Assembly: GCA_000499405.2 (NCBI GenBank)
Contig: HG738138.1
Span: forward strand, 3,770,368 to 3,834,367
Length of the DNA: 64,000 bases
DNA from: Onchocerca volvulus
Lineage: Eukaryota > Nematoda > Chromadorea > Rhabditida > Onchocercidae
Direction of reading: 5' to 3'
Under the pieces are notes generated by a model. The model had not been told where the DNA came from and did not search any database. It saw nothing but the letters and a program-made list of their open reading frames with translations. How positions within the stretch are numbered: the stretch's first letter is position 1; each line of letters opens with the position of its first letter. Positions 1-20,800 of this stretch are shown in pieces. The position numbers and the translations under genes were made by a program.

Positions 1-601
1 AAATAAACTTTGCTGATTAAACCATTAGTAAATTATACTGCTAATAACCAATGGTGTGATAAACATTTTAAACTCATATAAGTAGTGAAATTGAATTCTC
101 GAAAAGCAATTCACTATCATGATAAAATTTGCTCGTTCATTTCTCAAAGGTATAATGTAAGTGAAGATATAAAGAACCTATATGAGAAGTTTACTAAAAC
201 TGATAATTTTACGTTTAATAACTAGAAGATATAATAGTTCACCTTTTCTTCTACTTTACGCCTTCTCATTAAATGCTTCAACTGAATTGAGAAAAAACAT
301 TAATTAAACTTAATAAAACTGTCCGAGAATCCAAATTCTTAAAGTGAGAAGTAATCTAGAAATAATTGTTAGAGTGAAGTAATTTGCCAAAAAATTAATA
401 TACGAATTCACAAGAACTGCCATCCTTCCGAAAGATGTGAAATGACTTTTTAGATATGACTTACATACAAAACATACGTACTATACATATTTTCAACAAT
501 ACTTGATATTAGGAATGCATTTTATTTGATTTTTTCTAATTTTGTAAATTAGTATCATTATAAAATTTCCAAGCATTATTCTTAGATTTGAGTTGTTGTA
601 G

Positions 602-7054
<6,453 letters not shown>

Positions 7055-9340
7055 AATAGTTCTGGTACTCATCCTAGGTTTTGAATAAATGGATCGAGTA
7101 ATTTTGCGCTTTATATCATTCGCAGTTCATATCTTAGTGAACTTTTTTCTGGTATTAGGCTTGAATTGTTCTAAATTGTATAAATTTGTGTTTATGGCTG
7201 GAAAAATCATTTTAAAATATTTAATGCGCCAAATTTTTGCCATGGAGAAAGTGAATCTGATTTTGCAACTTTATTCCTTTACTAAATGATATCTTCGAAG
7301 AAAGATGCTCTTTATTATCTTTGGCAAACAATTTAAGAATTCGATCAAAAAAAATTTTTTTTTTACATAAATGTTGTTAAAAGCAGCTTTATATGCTCGC
7401 TTCCATGCTTCAACAATTTATTAGCGACTGATCAATTTTACACTTTTTTTTTTTTTTTTTTTGTGGCTGCGGATTATTTGTGTTTTAATATTTTAATTTT
7501 TTTTAAATTATAATGATCTGTTATCAATGTTCAAGAATTGAGCGCAGAATTCTTCTGATATTTTCACTAATCTGATATATTGGGACAGGTAAATTATTTA
7601 GCTTCTCATATATTTCCAGAAATTTATAATTGAGCTTAAGTTAACCAATTATAGGTGTAGATTTATGCTGTGTATATCATAAGTACGGTAATGAGAGAAT
7701 TAGAATTGCAGAGAAAGGAGTAATTGCTACTTCTGATTTTTGTTTTAAAAAGTCATCATTTTCAATTTAATAAGTAATTTTCTCTTGAAAACCAAGTTTT
7801 CGATTCAATTCAAACAAAAATGAAATATTGGAGATCCGACTGAGAATTAAGTAATAAAATGTATTATGGCGAAGCATTCTTCCAAAACTTGAAATTTTAG
7901 AGAATTCTTTTTGAACTGAGTATGTTAGAAATATTTCTCGCTAGATTGTTAAAAAGTTTCTTGCAAAATGAAATGTAAGTTTTGATCATATTGACTTTGA
8001 TCTCCAGTGGTCAAAACTGTTCAGCATAATTTCTAGTTGTTTTCTTTATCTTAGTGAATTGGTTCGCTGCAGTGATACATTTTAAATGTTTTTTTGTCTC
8101 TCATGTATTATATGGGTTTCAAATTTTAATGTTTTTGTCTCACTTTATTAAAATGTATATGTAGACCATTTCAAGTCAGTATAGTACTTCATTATATGAA
8201 ATTGTGCATTTCAACCACTGTAACGATTACTTTTATTGAATAACAATAAAATAATTTTTGTTGAGCAAAAAAACTTAATTTAATAAATTCCTAACTTTTT
8301 AAATTTTAAATTTGATATGAAATTCTTGGTAAGACAAAATTGTATAAAGCAACTCAGCTCATTCTAATATGAAAAGTTCTGGATTTAGACTTATAATCTA
8401 GAAAAATTCGTCAATTACAAGAATTCATATAGCATCGTTACTTTTTGCATATGTAATGAACATTTTATTTCAGGACATTTCTAAAAAAAATCCTGTTCTG
8501 ATCATTATTATCCAATCAATCCACTATAAGTTTTCGCAAATCTTTTTCAATGACATACAAATAACGTTGGCTATTTTGCCCATCTAGCGAAAATCTTCTA
8601 ATAACGAAATATCCGGACAATTTCTGGATGTCGAAAAATGATATCTTGCATTCACTTTCGTTAAGATTTTTTCTCATTTGCTAATTCAAAAGCTCAGATG
8701 CTGCTATAAAACCCAACATTGCATGTTTAGTTGTGAAATTGCATAAAGCCAAAATTATGTCAATGTTTGATGATTTACGTTGTACAAATTAGGAAAATTC
8801 TGTAGTTATTATTTTATATAAAATTAATATTTTACTGGTAAGCAAGCAAAGTCAAGATATTGCAAATTTGACGTTTGGATAAATTTTCAGCTCGAATTTA
8901 TTAGATATAAGCTCAATTTTTTTGAAAATTTTGTGAAGTATTTATTTATCTTGTAAAGTATTCATTTTTTCTCATTAGTGTTTTTTACTTTATAAAATAT
9001 TCATAATTGATTTCGAGAATCTAAAATGATGCGTAACACAATATTGATTAATTATGATTGAACGAGAGCTTGAAATAAATCTCAGAGATTAATCAACACT
9101 TGAAATTTCATTCATGAATTTAGAAAAGTGCAAAAGATAGTTTATATGATAATTAAAAAGGCAAGCAAAACTAATCAATAGTAAACATAGTTTACAATAT
9201 CAAACGACAAAACAATAAATAATATAAAAAAAAAAAAAAATAAATAAACGGATTACAAAAAGAAGTACGAGATCTACAAAAAAATTTGTTTGGCATCAAG
9301 GCGTCACAAATCTGTGACAATTATCATTATTGAAATAGTA
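7055..9340. other. convergent intergenic region between vab-3 and the G-gamma gene
   Basis: Very A+T rich, with homopolymer runs (for example T at 7445-7462). No coding exon was recognised on either strand. An AATAAA at 8245-8250 is a plausible vab-3 polyadenylation signal, which would imply a 3' UTR of about 1.2 kb. The remainder should contain the G-gamma 3' UTR on the minus strand. Confidence 0.6.
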
Positions 9341-10423
9341 TTATAGAATTTCGCATTTCGATTTTTCAGCCCAAGGATTGCATCGCTTATCAACCGGATT
9401 CACTAACGGATCATTCTCCTGTTGTCCTTCAATATATCGCTTTATCCTGAAATAATTCACTTTCATTATTTTATCACTGCAGTAATCACAAAAATAAATC
9501 ACTATGAAATCAGACTTTTTAATGATTTTGGAGTTGAATTTGAAAAAAAAAAAAAAAAAAAGATTTTTCCACTTTTATAATCTGGTTTCTAGTTTCAAAA
9601 ATCATCAAACTTTTGAGCAACCAAGTCTTTCACTGAATATATGTTATTAGTAAAGTTAAAATTTCTTTCTTCTAAAAAATTTGATCTTAGTTAAAAAAGT
9701 TATTGTGTCAATATTCCACCCACTAATGCGTCTAGATTTATTTACAAATATCTTTTTTATTTGAATTAGATAATTTTTATTCTAATCAATGCTTACATGA
9801 ATTCATAGATGTCTCTATTGAGTTCTTATGGGAGCATTCTAACTGAATTCCGCATACTTACGTACCTATTACTAATTCAGTTATGACAATATAAAATGAG
9901 TGGTATTATTAATTTGGCTTGGAATATATTTATACAGTAATATATGTAATAATACAAATACTGACCTTTTTCTTGATTGCTCTATTACTTGTAAAAAACA
10001 TATGTAATACTATTAATAAATGTTACTTTTCATGTTGAAATTCTGGCCTTGTGATTTAGTAAAACTCAGTTGCAGAGTCAAGTCAAACTTTAAAAAAAAA
10101 GCATATTTCAAACTAGTTTGGTCAAGTTTAAAATAATTTTAAAAAATCAGAAGCTTTATATAAGATACGCAAGTTATTTTCACAGAATTTTGCAGAAAAG
10201 TAGAAATAGAAATACGCATTACAAGAAATCCTGCTTATCATTAAAATTTTGAAAAATTATGAAAAATAAATTAAGGTTAGATAAAATATGATTAAGCAGA
10301 AAAAAGAACCGAAAATAGCTAATTCAAAACGAACTCATTGGCTGATTGTGACACAGGTAATCTCTGAATATTTAGCTGGTGTCGTAAACTTTCTACACTG
10401 CGTTGCATATCACCTTTATCCAT
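9341..10423 (-). CDS. gpc-2: heterotrimeric G-protein gamma subunit (64 aa, two exons)
   Basis: Obligate partner of G-beta at the plasma membrane. Exon 1 is 10423-10335 and exon 2 is 9446-9341. The donor GTTCGT and acceptor TTATTTCAG leave a split Glu codon; the joined CDS is 195 nt. It starts MDKGDMQRSVESLRHQLNIQ, the amphipathic coiled-coil segment that pairs with G-beta. It continues with the family motif NDPLVNPVDKRCNPWAEKSK and ends in the CAAX box CEIL, whose final Leu predicts geranylgeranylation. Length and layout are typical of G-gamma. The N-terminus and the NPWAEKSK block resemble C. elegans GPC-2 as remembered, so the symbol is likely but not proven. A TTTTCAG acceptor with its exon edge at 10458 lies 35 bases before the ATG, so the mRNA is probably trans-spliced there. 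Confidence 0.92.
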
Positions 10424-10458
10424 TTCACCAAGATATGCAACAAAATGCTTGAGAGGCT

Positions 10459-13400
10459 CTGAAAATAAATTTGCCATAGTATATCCTTGTCTGAAGTTGT
10501 TTATAGCAAAACAAGCGACGATATTTGATGAAGAAAATAAATGCTCAGGATTATTGCACGAAACTGTTAACTATTCTTTAGAAATACTTTTAAAGATTTA
10601 ATCCTAATCGGCAATTTAAAAAGCTTTTTACATGTCTATCAAGATTGAAAAACACTAGCAGCACTGCATTTTTCCTATATAGCATAAATATTCTGAATTA
10701 AACATACATTTGAAGTAATTTCAGCATATTTAGTAATAATTTTCTCGAATATCTTAATAAATCTTGCAAATATTTGCATTAATGTTATCAAAAATTAATG
10801 AATTTTCAAAAAACTCTGGAAAAGTTAGCTTTCGAAGAAACAGCTGCCTTCTTTTGAAATAAAAATGATGAATAATCCTTCTGGCAAGCTTCAAAAATTA
10901 ATGCATAATGGCAGATAAACATTTAGGAAAATTCCGCAAGATCTTCCGATGAATACAATCTATGTTTGTAGCTACATACTATACAATACCTCTTAACGGA
11001 CTACATTTTTCCGAATAATTTAATAAACATTTCAGTTCAGAATATAACTTCTCCGATATGAAAAATCAATTCCATCGAATTCACAAATGAAAAAAAAAAA
11101 CACCCAAGACAGTCTCGGTGATAATAAACTTGACAAGTTTTAAATGCCTTATTTTAATTTTTGGCATATAATAATTCTAATTTGTTGGAAAACTTAGAAT
11201 TGATAAGATAGTAAAATATGAATTGATGGAATAGTAAAATACAAGTGCCACATTTTAATACAAAATTAAATCGCGAAAAGCCAATTCATATTACATAAAA
11301 AGAATATTCCAATATGAAAACTTCGATTCCAATTGAATGAATTTATTTTTGCTTTTACTAGTTCAACAGTCACAGTGACCATCAGTAATGAGCAGGTTTC
11401 TAGAGAATTTTAACACCTTCAGAGAGAAAAGAACATTTTTCTTTAATCAAAATAATTAAGCAATGATAACGATTTTTTCGTTTCGCTAGATTTCTTAAAA
11501 TTCTAGCCACATTTAAAACAAATCATCAAAATGATAAATAATATAGATAAAAGTTGTATGATGTATATGTTCTTATACGGCTTAAATATAAACGCCGTCA
11601 AGTTTAACAAAATCAAGTAAAGTTCAAAGTACAAAACAAATTAAATTGACCTTAATTTCTAGGCTCCTCACAAGTAAACTATGCCACTCTCTGGCCCAAT
11701 AATTTTTGTGCCAGGCAGCTATTTCGATTGTATTCTTTCAAGGATTCATAAAAATGAAAAAGTTACAATCAATGGATATATGAATGATTTTAAATGTGGA
11801 ACAATGATAACAAACTGATTTAAATTTGGCTCTAAACTTAAATCATAAGTCTAATGCACTCTTATATAATAGAAGATAATAGAATATCAAAGATCACGTG
11901 ATAAAATATTGGATAAAATCATACCCATGCTTCAGGATATAATAGTTGAGAAAACAATATAATTTTTTCACTGATTGAATGGAAGCAATATGGGCTGTTA
12001 AACTATCCTTTACTTGGAACAAGCTACAGATAGCTCGATTTGTTAACCATTATCAGTCATTCACTCCAACTATTTCAAATGAACACAACCCACCAAAAAT
12101 ATTATCCTTTCCCTGTAGCATACATGCTCTCATCGTTGATAAAAATGATATCGTATCAAAAGGCTCATTTTATAGCTAGGAGCAACTTAAGTATGAGAGT
12201 AAGTTGCACGACAGTACTTCACTAATACAATATCTAAAGCACATAAAAGTTCAATAGATATTAAATCATCCGTGATATCGATAGCTTAGCATAAGGCATT
12301 ACTTGTATTTGCGTCAGCTTTCGCCGACGTATTAAAAAGATCGAAAATTTTCTTATCTATCTAGCGAGAATGGGAAAAAATAGTGTTGCCGACAACTGTT
12401 GCAAAACAACTTAATCGGTTAGCTTCCAAAGATTTACAAAAGTAGCATTCATTTTCCTGGACCTCAATTTCAACAGATTGTTTTCGATCCGCAATATCCC
12501 GCATACTCCACCTACTTCTTCCACCTTTATTCGAAGAAATTACCGGCAACCTCTTCGAATAAATGTGACTTTTAAATGGTATGTCATTCAGAAGCTATCA
12601 GAACAAACTGCCAAAGCCAACACAAGAAAACCAGTTCTAATTTTCTAAAAATTTGCTTTCAAGATTGCAAAATATTTATGAAACAACATGTTATGTCACC
12701 ACTCCAAAAATGATAGGTTCTATTATGTTTGCAAAACGATGCAAGTCTGATATCGATAATAATCTTCCTTTCTTCTTTCTTCTCCTCTCCAACTTTTTAC
12801 CCATATTCAATTGTTGTCCTCCATTTGTTTGCATGAGAAAATTTTTCTCTCTTTTGAATCTTTCTTGATCAAGACCAAAATAACAAGAATACTCCACTTA
12901 TTGCACCATTCATTATAAACAATCATGTCAACGAGTAATCTTCCAATAATTAAAAAAAATGCAATTCGACTGATGAAACTTGTTACATTTCAAATATTCC
13001 ATTAATAGTACACAGTTTCAAGACTTTACTTTTTGATCTGATCACTGTAGCAAGAGGACTAAATTTTTCGTAGATTGGTGGTCAATATTACAAATGAAAA
13101 TTGAAAACGCAAAAATTTCTTGCGAAAAAAAAAAAAAAAAAAGAAAAACAGAATTTGCAACAATTAATGCAGAAGGCAAGATCTCATTTTTTCAGCACAG
13201 CAAAGCAGGAAGTGAAATGAAGCTGCAGTAGGAAAAGTGAGGCAAATGCCATTATATTGAGCAAAGAGGCACCTGGTACCATTGCATTGTAAAAAGTTGA
13301 GGCTTAGACTTAGATAACATGTCATCGTCCCTGCAACTTCTCCTCACACATTCATCCATGCATTGTTTATTTTAAACAATAAGCATTAGAAAGTGAGAAA

Positions 13401-16145
13401 TTTGTGAATTTTGAGTTGAATAATATAGCAGATAGAGGACAGAAGAAGAAGACCTTCTGAATCACATCAATGGAAGCACGTAGGAGGAAAGGGATTGATG
13501 ATTGTGTGTCGCAGCAGACTACTCGCAATACAAGCATGATCGAGAGTCGAAGGAAGCTTCTCTAGAAGTACTACTGGGCTGTTGGTCTTTCATGCCAGTC
13601 ATTCATTCACTGGTCCAGAAGCTCATCAACTTCTTTGCCGAGTCGAGAAAGCCCAGAGGGTTCTATTTTATCTGTGCCACCCTGAAAATACAATCTTCCA
13701 TGCATAATGCATCATGCATCACTCCATCCATCCATCTGTTCTTCTTGTCTCATGCACCATCATTTTGTCTATCCGTTCCATCTATCCATCTATCTATCTA
13801 TCTATCCATCTATCTATCTATCTATCTATCTATCTGTTTTCCATCTATCTTACCTACCCATCCGTTCCATCTATCTATCTAAGTGTAATAAAATATACTA
13901 AAATCTAATTTAATCAATAAATAAATCAAAACATTCCCATCTGTTTCTCTCTACTTCAACATACACAACATCAAATCTATCAAGTCTATCTGAACTATCT
14001 ATCTATCTATCTACCCATCCATCCATCCATCCATCCATCCATCCAAACTCCAATGCGACCAACAAAAGCAACAAATCCACAGTCCACAGCAAGGGTAAGA
14101 AGAAGAGAAGGAAGATCGATTTTTAGTACGATGAAAAGTAGCTACGTAGAAAGAGGAGAAATTGCAATACCCATCTTGAATAACATGTGTTTTCTTGGCC
14201 AGGTCCCCGAGTGAAATATCCCATTTTTCTTCTTTTGACTGCTTTCCTCTGGCTGTGTTGTTTCCATTCCTTACACTTTTAGTCCCAATTTTTCTGAAAG
14301 TAATCAAAACTAGCATAATATTTATTTTCTGATATTAACATAGTATATGTGTGTGTGTGTGATCTTGGAGCGCATCGATTGCTAGTAATTTTGCTTCTAC
14401 ACCTTATTGAAAATGGATTACCGAGAAAACTGATTACCGAAATATATAATACTTCCCTCTTTATGATCACCATAATTCAATATATAATAAAGAGGTTTTT
14501 ACTGCATGTGAACTGCAGTTAGTATCTTCATGAATTCTCAAAATCGAAATCAATTATTAAAATTAATAGATCAAAAATCCGATTGGTTAACTTTTGAAAT
14601 GGATTTTCCTTTGGTTTATCTTAATCCGATGGCTTATCCTCTCAAATCCATTCTTATTTTCTCACATTTCAGATGATATTCTTATTTTTCAGATCATGTT
14701 TTTTTACAGGACTGTTCCTTAAGGAATTTTTTCCATGTCCGTGAAATCGTGTGCTACCTGTGCTATGTTAATCTTGAAATCATATAATTTTGATCAGTAA
14801 ATTTCTTTGTATTTCCAGGTGCATTTCGCTCACAAGTATTCAATTGAATTACTGATCACAGCAATTAATTAATGTATGGATTCAGCGACATCTCCATAGT
14901 TCACTACATATTTGATGATATAGAAAAAAGTCCAATTACCCCATTGGCTTTGTGATTCCACCATGTTTACTCCAGAATCCCATTTCTCATTAGCTCTGGA
15001 ATGAAATGACATGTATATTTTCATTGAATTAAAAACTTCGCTCACAAATTCTTACAGATCTTCGATTTCCAAAGATTGCAAAAATTATTTCGAGATGCAT
15101 GTATAAGATTTATAAAGGCAATTCTTTCACTAATTACATTTATTCATTGTTTCAAAAATCTACCTGGCACACGTTGTTATGGCCTCGGCAGAAGTGAATT
15201 ATGGCCAAAGCGTGTTTCGAGATGCTTTCAGCAAGTCCGTAACACACATTGCCAAATGTTATTTAATGAAATTAAAATGTGCAAGCAATTCAAAAATTAT
15301 CAACTGTTTAATGAGCTGAGGATTGAACACAGTACTTTGATGATTGGCCGAAAAATCTTTCACGGTTGATAATATTACACATTTTCGTCTAATGTCTTCC
15401 TCCAATAAAAATAGCGTATTGAATAACTAAAAGTTTTTGTTGATTTGTTATGGATGATTCAATACCGTTTATGTTGGAGAGAAATTTGAAAATTTGGGCA
15501 CTTTTCTGAGCTCAAAGGTGAAAAAACATCAATATTGATTGAAAAAAGAAAATCTGATTTCTCAGAGTATGAAAAACTTTTTCCAATAGAAGAATTCATT
15601 CTTTGCTTCACAAACTGTAAGAAATGCAGTTAGGTTGCTATAAAAGTTCACACTGTTTCTTATTTCTTATAGATTACTGTATTATTTTTTTTATAAGTTA
15701 TATACTTATTATAGATTATTATATTACTTTATTAAAGATTATATACTTGTTTATCATTTCATAGCAGTCATTCCTGTCTGCTGAAAGATTTAAGTATTTT
15801 TGAAGATAAATTATTAAAAGTTTCCAACATTTGAAATATTTTTCCGACATTTTTGACGCTTATTTTATCACAGAAACATTTCGAGCTTTGCAACTATAAA
15901 AGCACTTCCTATTATTCACTGCAAGGCAAAAATTGTTTTAATGCAATTTTTCTACGTTATTCCAGAATGTTTTGATGTGTCGCTTTCGGATATTGCAATC
16001 TTTGTGTCAAGCAGTTCCAAATAACTTTGAATTAAACTGCACTTATGCGCATATTTACATGAAAAGACAAAAGAATCAAGTAAAGCCAAATGGAAGTAGC
16101 TTTCACCGAATAAAATATGGATCATCAACTTGCTTCGGAATAAAC

Positions 16146-16180
<35 letters not shown>

Positions 16181-17883
16181 TTAGCAAGTTGACAAGAAGA
16201 ACAAGATATAAATGATTTTTTTTTAGAGGAAAAACTTTAGAATGAATGCTAGTTGAAGATTCAAAAAAACAATATTGCAATATCGGAGGAAAACATAATA
16301 CAGGAAAAGACACAAATTATTCAATTGTCAGCGTGTTGAAATATAAGGACCTCGAAACAGAATGCTTTTGTCCAATCTGACCTTTCCCATTTCCCTTATA
16401 ATCTATCGGGTCAGCTGTTACAATTTCAGTGAATCTTTGGCGAATAATCAATCTATACTGGAGCCATTAAAATTCTGCATTACTTTTTGCAAAGTTAGCT
16501 TAAATGCTACGAACTTCTCCTATGCAATTCTGAAATTCAATTATCATGCTCAAATTTTGTAAATATGAAACATCCACTGCTGAACATTTTCATGAGCACC
16601 GGTTACTGCTTGGAATCATTTTTGTCCGATTTCTTAATGGCATTATTTTGGTTTCATAGCACTTTGTTTTAAAAGCTACAATTTAATTTTACAATCGTAA
16701 AAAAATGAGAAATTTGACTTGATTTAAATTTGAATTTGACCTAAATTTACATAAATTCGAATTATTCTACAGAATATCGTAATTTCTAGTTTAGCTTAAC
16801 ATTTCAAAGTGGTTTTTGGGTATCATTTTTAGTGTGACCTGTAGATTTTATAAAAATCCCCAGTGATTGTAAAATAATATAATATTAGATTCATTTTGCG
16901 CGAGACAGGAAAATTTGCAGAAAAAAAGAGCAGAGGATAAAAAAAAAATTACCAGTGTTATGAATAGTCTGTCCCTTTTCAACTCCCCCAATTTTTCGTA
17001 TTGCTAAAAGATTAACAGTAGGAAAATGCTGACCACTTAATCTTGTTCCGCCTGGTCACTCCTTTCGCTATTAAATGACAGATTTATATTTACTTTGCAA
17101 CAAAGATGGTTCCTGTGGTAGTAGCAAAGTCACCGTTTCATTTTTTATTAATCACGATCTGTACGTGAATTTATTGTTTACATATTTGAAATTTAGATAC
17201 CCAATGAACATTCTTCACTCAAACTTTACCAGCATTACCTCCATTTCACACACAAACCAAGTTTATTCTATGGGTAAAAAAAATAATTCCGTTACTTATT
17301 CAATTTCATTCATATCTTAAATGAAAATTTATGTTTGAAGTAGTTCAACAGCTACTCTTCCTTTTCCATCCGCTTCCTTCTTCTGCAGCTAGCTAAGTTC
17401 AAATGAAATGATCCAGATGATACCTTTGTCCGATAGCGATCTCATATTCCTACATCTCTTTTTTCCGTTCCCATTTATTTATTTATTTTTTTTACAAGTT
17501 TTTAATAACAAAACTATCTACATTAAATAAAAATGCTACATATGAGTACATATATAAATTCATTATTTACCACCTCTATTCTAAAACTTTCAAAGTTTTA
17601 TTTGCTTTTATTGTGCAAATTTGTCAACTGATTTCTCAATTATTTGAACTGACTAAATCAATTTCAATTCTTCCAACGAAATTCACTTGGTCTCTTTCTT
17701 AACACTGAATACTGAATAAAATTTTTACCTTCTATTTTTTTTTTTTTTTTTTTTTTGCTAAATTTTCAGAGTTGTAGTGCTTGCAAGTTTCACTGAGAAT
17801 TATTTTTGAGTTTTACTTCTATGTTGGAAGTATCTCTTTAAATTCTCAAAAAAATGAATATTATTCCTAGATAAGAAATAGTG
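10459..17883. other. long gene-poor region between divergent G-gamma and MAM genes
   Basis: About 7.4 kb without a convincing gene. It contains poly-A or poly-T runs (30 A at about 16149-16178), tetranucleotide microsatellites at 13.8 and 14.0 kb, and a stretch of more balanced composition at about 13.2-13.7 kb that could be promoter sequence. Short open frames at 12361-12549, 15076-15369 and 16362-16562 lack splice context and recognisable domains. Small genes like the neighbouring G-gamma could still hide here. Confidence 0.5.
13779..14047. repeat. (TATC)n and (ATCC)n tetranucleotide microsatellites
   Basis: Two related tracts: mixed ATCT/ATCC repeats at 13779-13836 and 13867-13881, then ATCT followed by about ten ATCC units at 13993-14045. 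They generate spurious long open frames rich in Tyr-Leu-Ser-Ile. Confidence 0.95.
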
Positions 17884-20800
17884 ATGGATGCTGCGATTAC
17901 TGAAACAACGACTGCCACTTCAACATTTCTTGGCCGAATTCTACAGGTACTTCATTTGACAAAAAAAAAAAAAAAAAAAAAAAAAAGGGAAAGAAAAAGA
18001 AAAAAAGCGTTATCTTAAAAATAAATGGTGGAGTTACCGGAATTATTGTAATACTTCTTAATTTGTTCATCCGTTTCATCATGACATATATCTTTTATAA
18101 CATACAAAAACTAATCTGATAACATCATTAAGAATCGGCAAAACTCATCTACACTCAATTATTTAATTTTTTATTCTTGTTGTAAGTCCATTAGAATGAT
18201 CATTCGAAGATATCTGGTAGGAAATCAGAACAATAACTTATTGTAGGTTGTTACTGAACAATTCATGCTCTTATATGAATCACTCTCATGATTACTGAAA
18301 TATCAAATCAGGTTACTTAGTCATTCCTACTCCCATAATCTGATTTGAATCTGATTTTTTTATCTCCTTTAATCCCAACTGAAATGCTTTCACAATTAAG
18401 AAACTGAGTAGCCTACACAAATGTCATTTCTTACCACAAAAAACGATGACCTTTTTATCGTCGAGCTCATGCTGTTTCCGTTTTTGCTTTTGTTCTGAAA
18501 AATGCAAAAGCACTTGTCTTACCATCTTTAAGTTAACTTAAGTAAAGAATTCTTTTTCCAAAAATCAATCTTATTAGATCAGTTGTGTAGACCGAAGTTC
18601 AAGTTTTGGAAAGATATGGATATATACAAAATTTTCTCTTTTTATATTTAAAAAAAAAAAAAACAAAACAATTGGGTTAAGAACCACTAAAATTATCAGC
18701 ATCTTCCATTCAAATATTGATTTTAGAGGAGAATTATTTTGGAAGAAGTGATTAGAACACATAATCGACTGCATATTTATAATGCAGGTTTTTCCGTCTA
18801 GCATAATTGATTATGACCTGTTCAGGTTGCTTTGGGAATATTCATGACATCCTCGAATTTACTACCGTATAATTCAAACGAAACTGATCTGGCTAAAGTT
18901 GGCTACAATTGTACATTCGATAATCCGTGTAGATGGTTTTCTGAAGGAACCACAGTAGATCGTTGGCGATTAGCTCATGGTAAACCGGAAACACTTTTAT
19001 GGCTTGCCTCTACGGGTACTATTCAGCGACCAGGTTTCTTATTTCCTTCCAAGTTGCGTTTACTCGCCATAAAATTGAAACAAAATAGTGTTCTGCTAAG
19101 TTGCTAAAAAAATTAAACAGATATTTCCAAACTGCTCACTGTATATTAATTTTTTTTTTTTTTTTTACTGCAAAATAGTTGCCCGCACATTATTTAAGCT
19201 GAACTATTTGCACTGATTGAACTTCACGGACAACAAGCAGATCGTTTTTTAAGCGATCAAATACCATGTCAAGATGGCAATGCGACATTGTCGTTTACTT
19301 ACTGGATAGTTGGTATGATTATTTTTCAACATTCAAATAAATTTGGTTGAAATCGTTCTGTTTTTTTTTAAACATGTAAGAAGTTCTCAGAATAAATGAT
19401 TTTTTTAGCCTAAATTTCAAATTATAGGTGACGCCAAGCTAGAAGTTTGTTTGATCGATTCATTGGACAAAAAATTCAATTGTACGGATATGCTGAGCAC
19501 ACAACCTATTCCAAGAAAAGTGTTGCTTCCAATACCGCAAGTACAGGAACCATTTCGAGTAATATCTCTAAAATTCAATTTAATTTGCATTTTAATTTTC
19601 ACTAAAATCTTTTGCAATCAGTTTATTCCTTCATATTTATACTGATCATTTGCTTATGTCATAGATCGCTATTATTCCGAATATGGCGTTTGGAATGATC
19701 GCAATAGATGATATCGGATACGATGGAATACCATGTCAACGAAAAATATCAACTGATACTTCAGTATCCATTGCGGAAAGTGAAATGCTCAATTCTTTTC
19801 AAGTATGACTATCGAAAATTATTTGGAATTTCTTGCAAATTTTTGAAAATTTCAGAAAATTATCTTCGATCTTTGTTTGAAAATCATTCAAATTGACAAA
19901 ATATATCGTTCCTCTCCAATTATTTTTTGAAAAAATTGTTAGTTATACAAATATAGGAATTTATTTCATCTGAAAATGCAGTAAAATTTGAATTATCACT
20001 ACATTGTTTACCGTTTTCTGTGCCAAATTAGTCTTAAAGAACGAAATATTAGCATTTGTAGCAAGCATAAAAGAATATTTCAACGAAAAATGAATTGTAA
20101 TTTTGCTAAAAAATTCAAAATAATGCTAATTTTTTTCAATATCAATTCATAATTCTCAATTTAAACCTCATTTAAAACACAATTCTCGTCAGTTTTTGAC
20201 AATATCTTAGCCTTTAGACACATATAAAATTATGAAGTAGTATTTGCGAGAATGTAATATTTTCAGAATACTCTATATTGATTGCAATTTTACTCTTAAT
20301 TTATAATTTTCTAACTATTTAAATCGCAAAAGTTGTACCGATTTTTAAATATAAAGTAATTGATTAAAAGGAACTATAAATTATTTATCTCAATAACTGA
20401 TTAAAAGAAGGAACTGTAATCTTGATAAGCAGTTAATTGTGATTGAACGGATAGCGTAAAAGTTATGAATATTCGTGTTTTCTCTTCGAATTCTTTTGAA
20501 TTTTAAGTTAAAATTGAGAAAGATATTTCTACAGAAATATAGGAAACAGTTCAATAGGAATTACAAGCAACAAAAAAAAAGACGGGAATTAAACTTATAA
20601 GATGCGTATGATGTATGCTAAGTTTTAGCTTAATTATAAGAATACCTATTTTATAGTTTAAACATCTGATAATAATTCTTATGGATTAAATAGTATTTTA
20701 ACATTCAAAGTCTGCAAAATGAATTCTTTGTTTTATTGGGATGAAAGTATATTTAGAAACTCTTCGATAATTTACGCAAAAGCGGATATTTTTATTTTGA

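Noticed and set aside
12361..12549. 62-codon minus-strand frame with several Cys (NECYFCKSLEANRLSCF)
   Set aside because: Looks mildly protein-like but has no start or splice partners and matches no family.
13502..13908. Overlapping long + strand frames
   Set aside because: Driven by the ATCT/ATCC microsatellites; Tyr-Leu-Ser-Ile repeats are artefacts.
18432..18496. Minus-strand exon-like piece (TTTTTCAG ... GTAAGA) reading QKQKRKQHELDDKKVIVFC
   Set aside because: Splice signals and frame look good, but it is isolated inside intron 1 of the MAM gene with no partner exon found on the minus strand.
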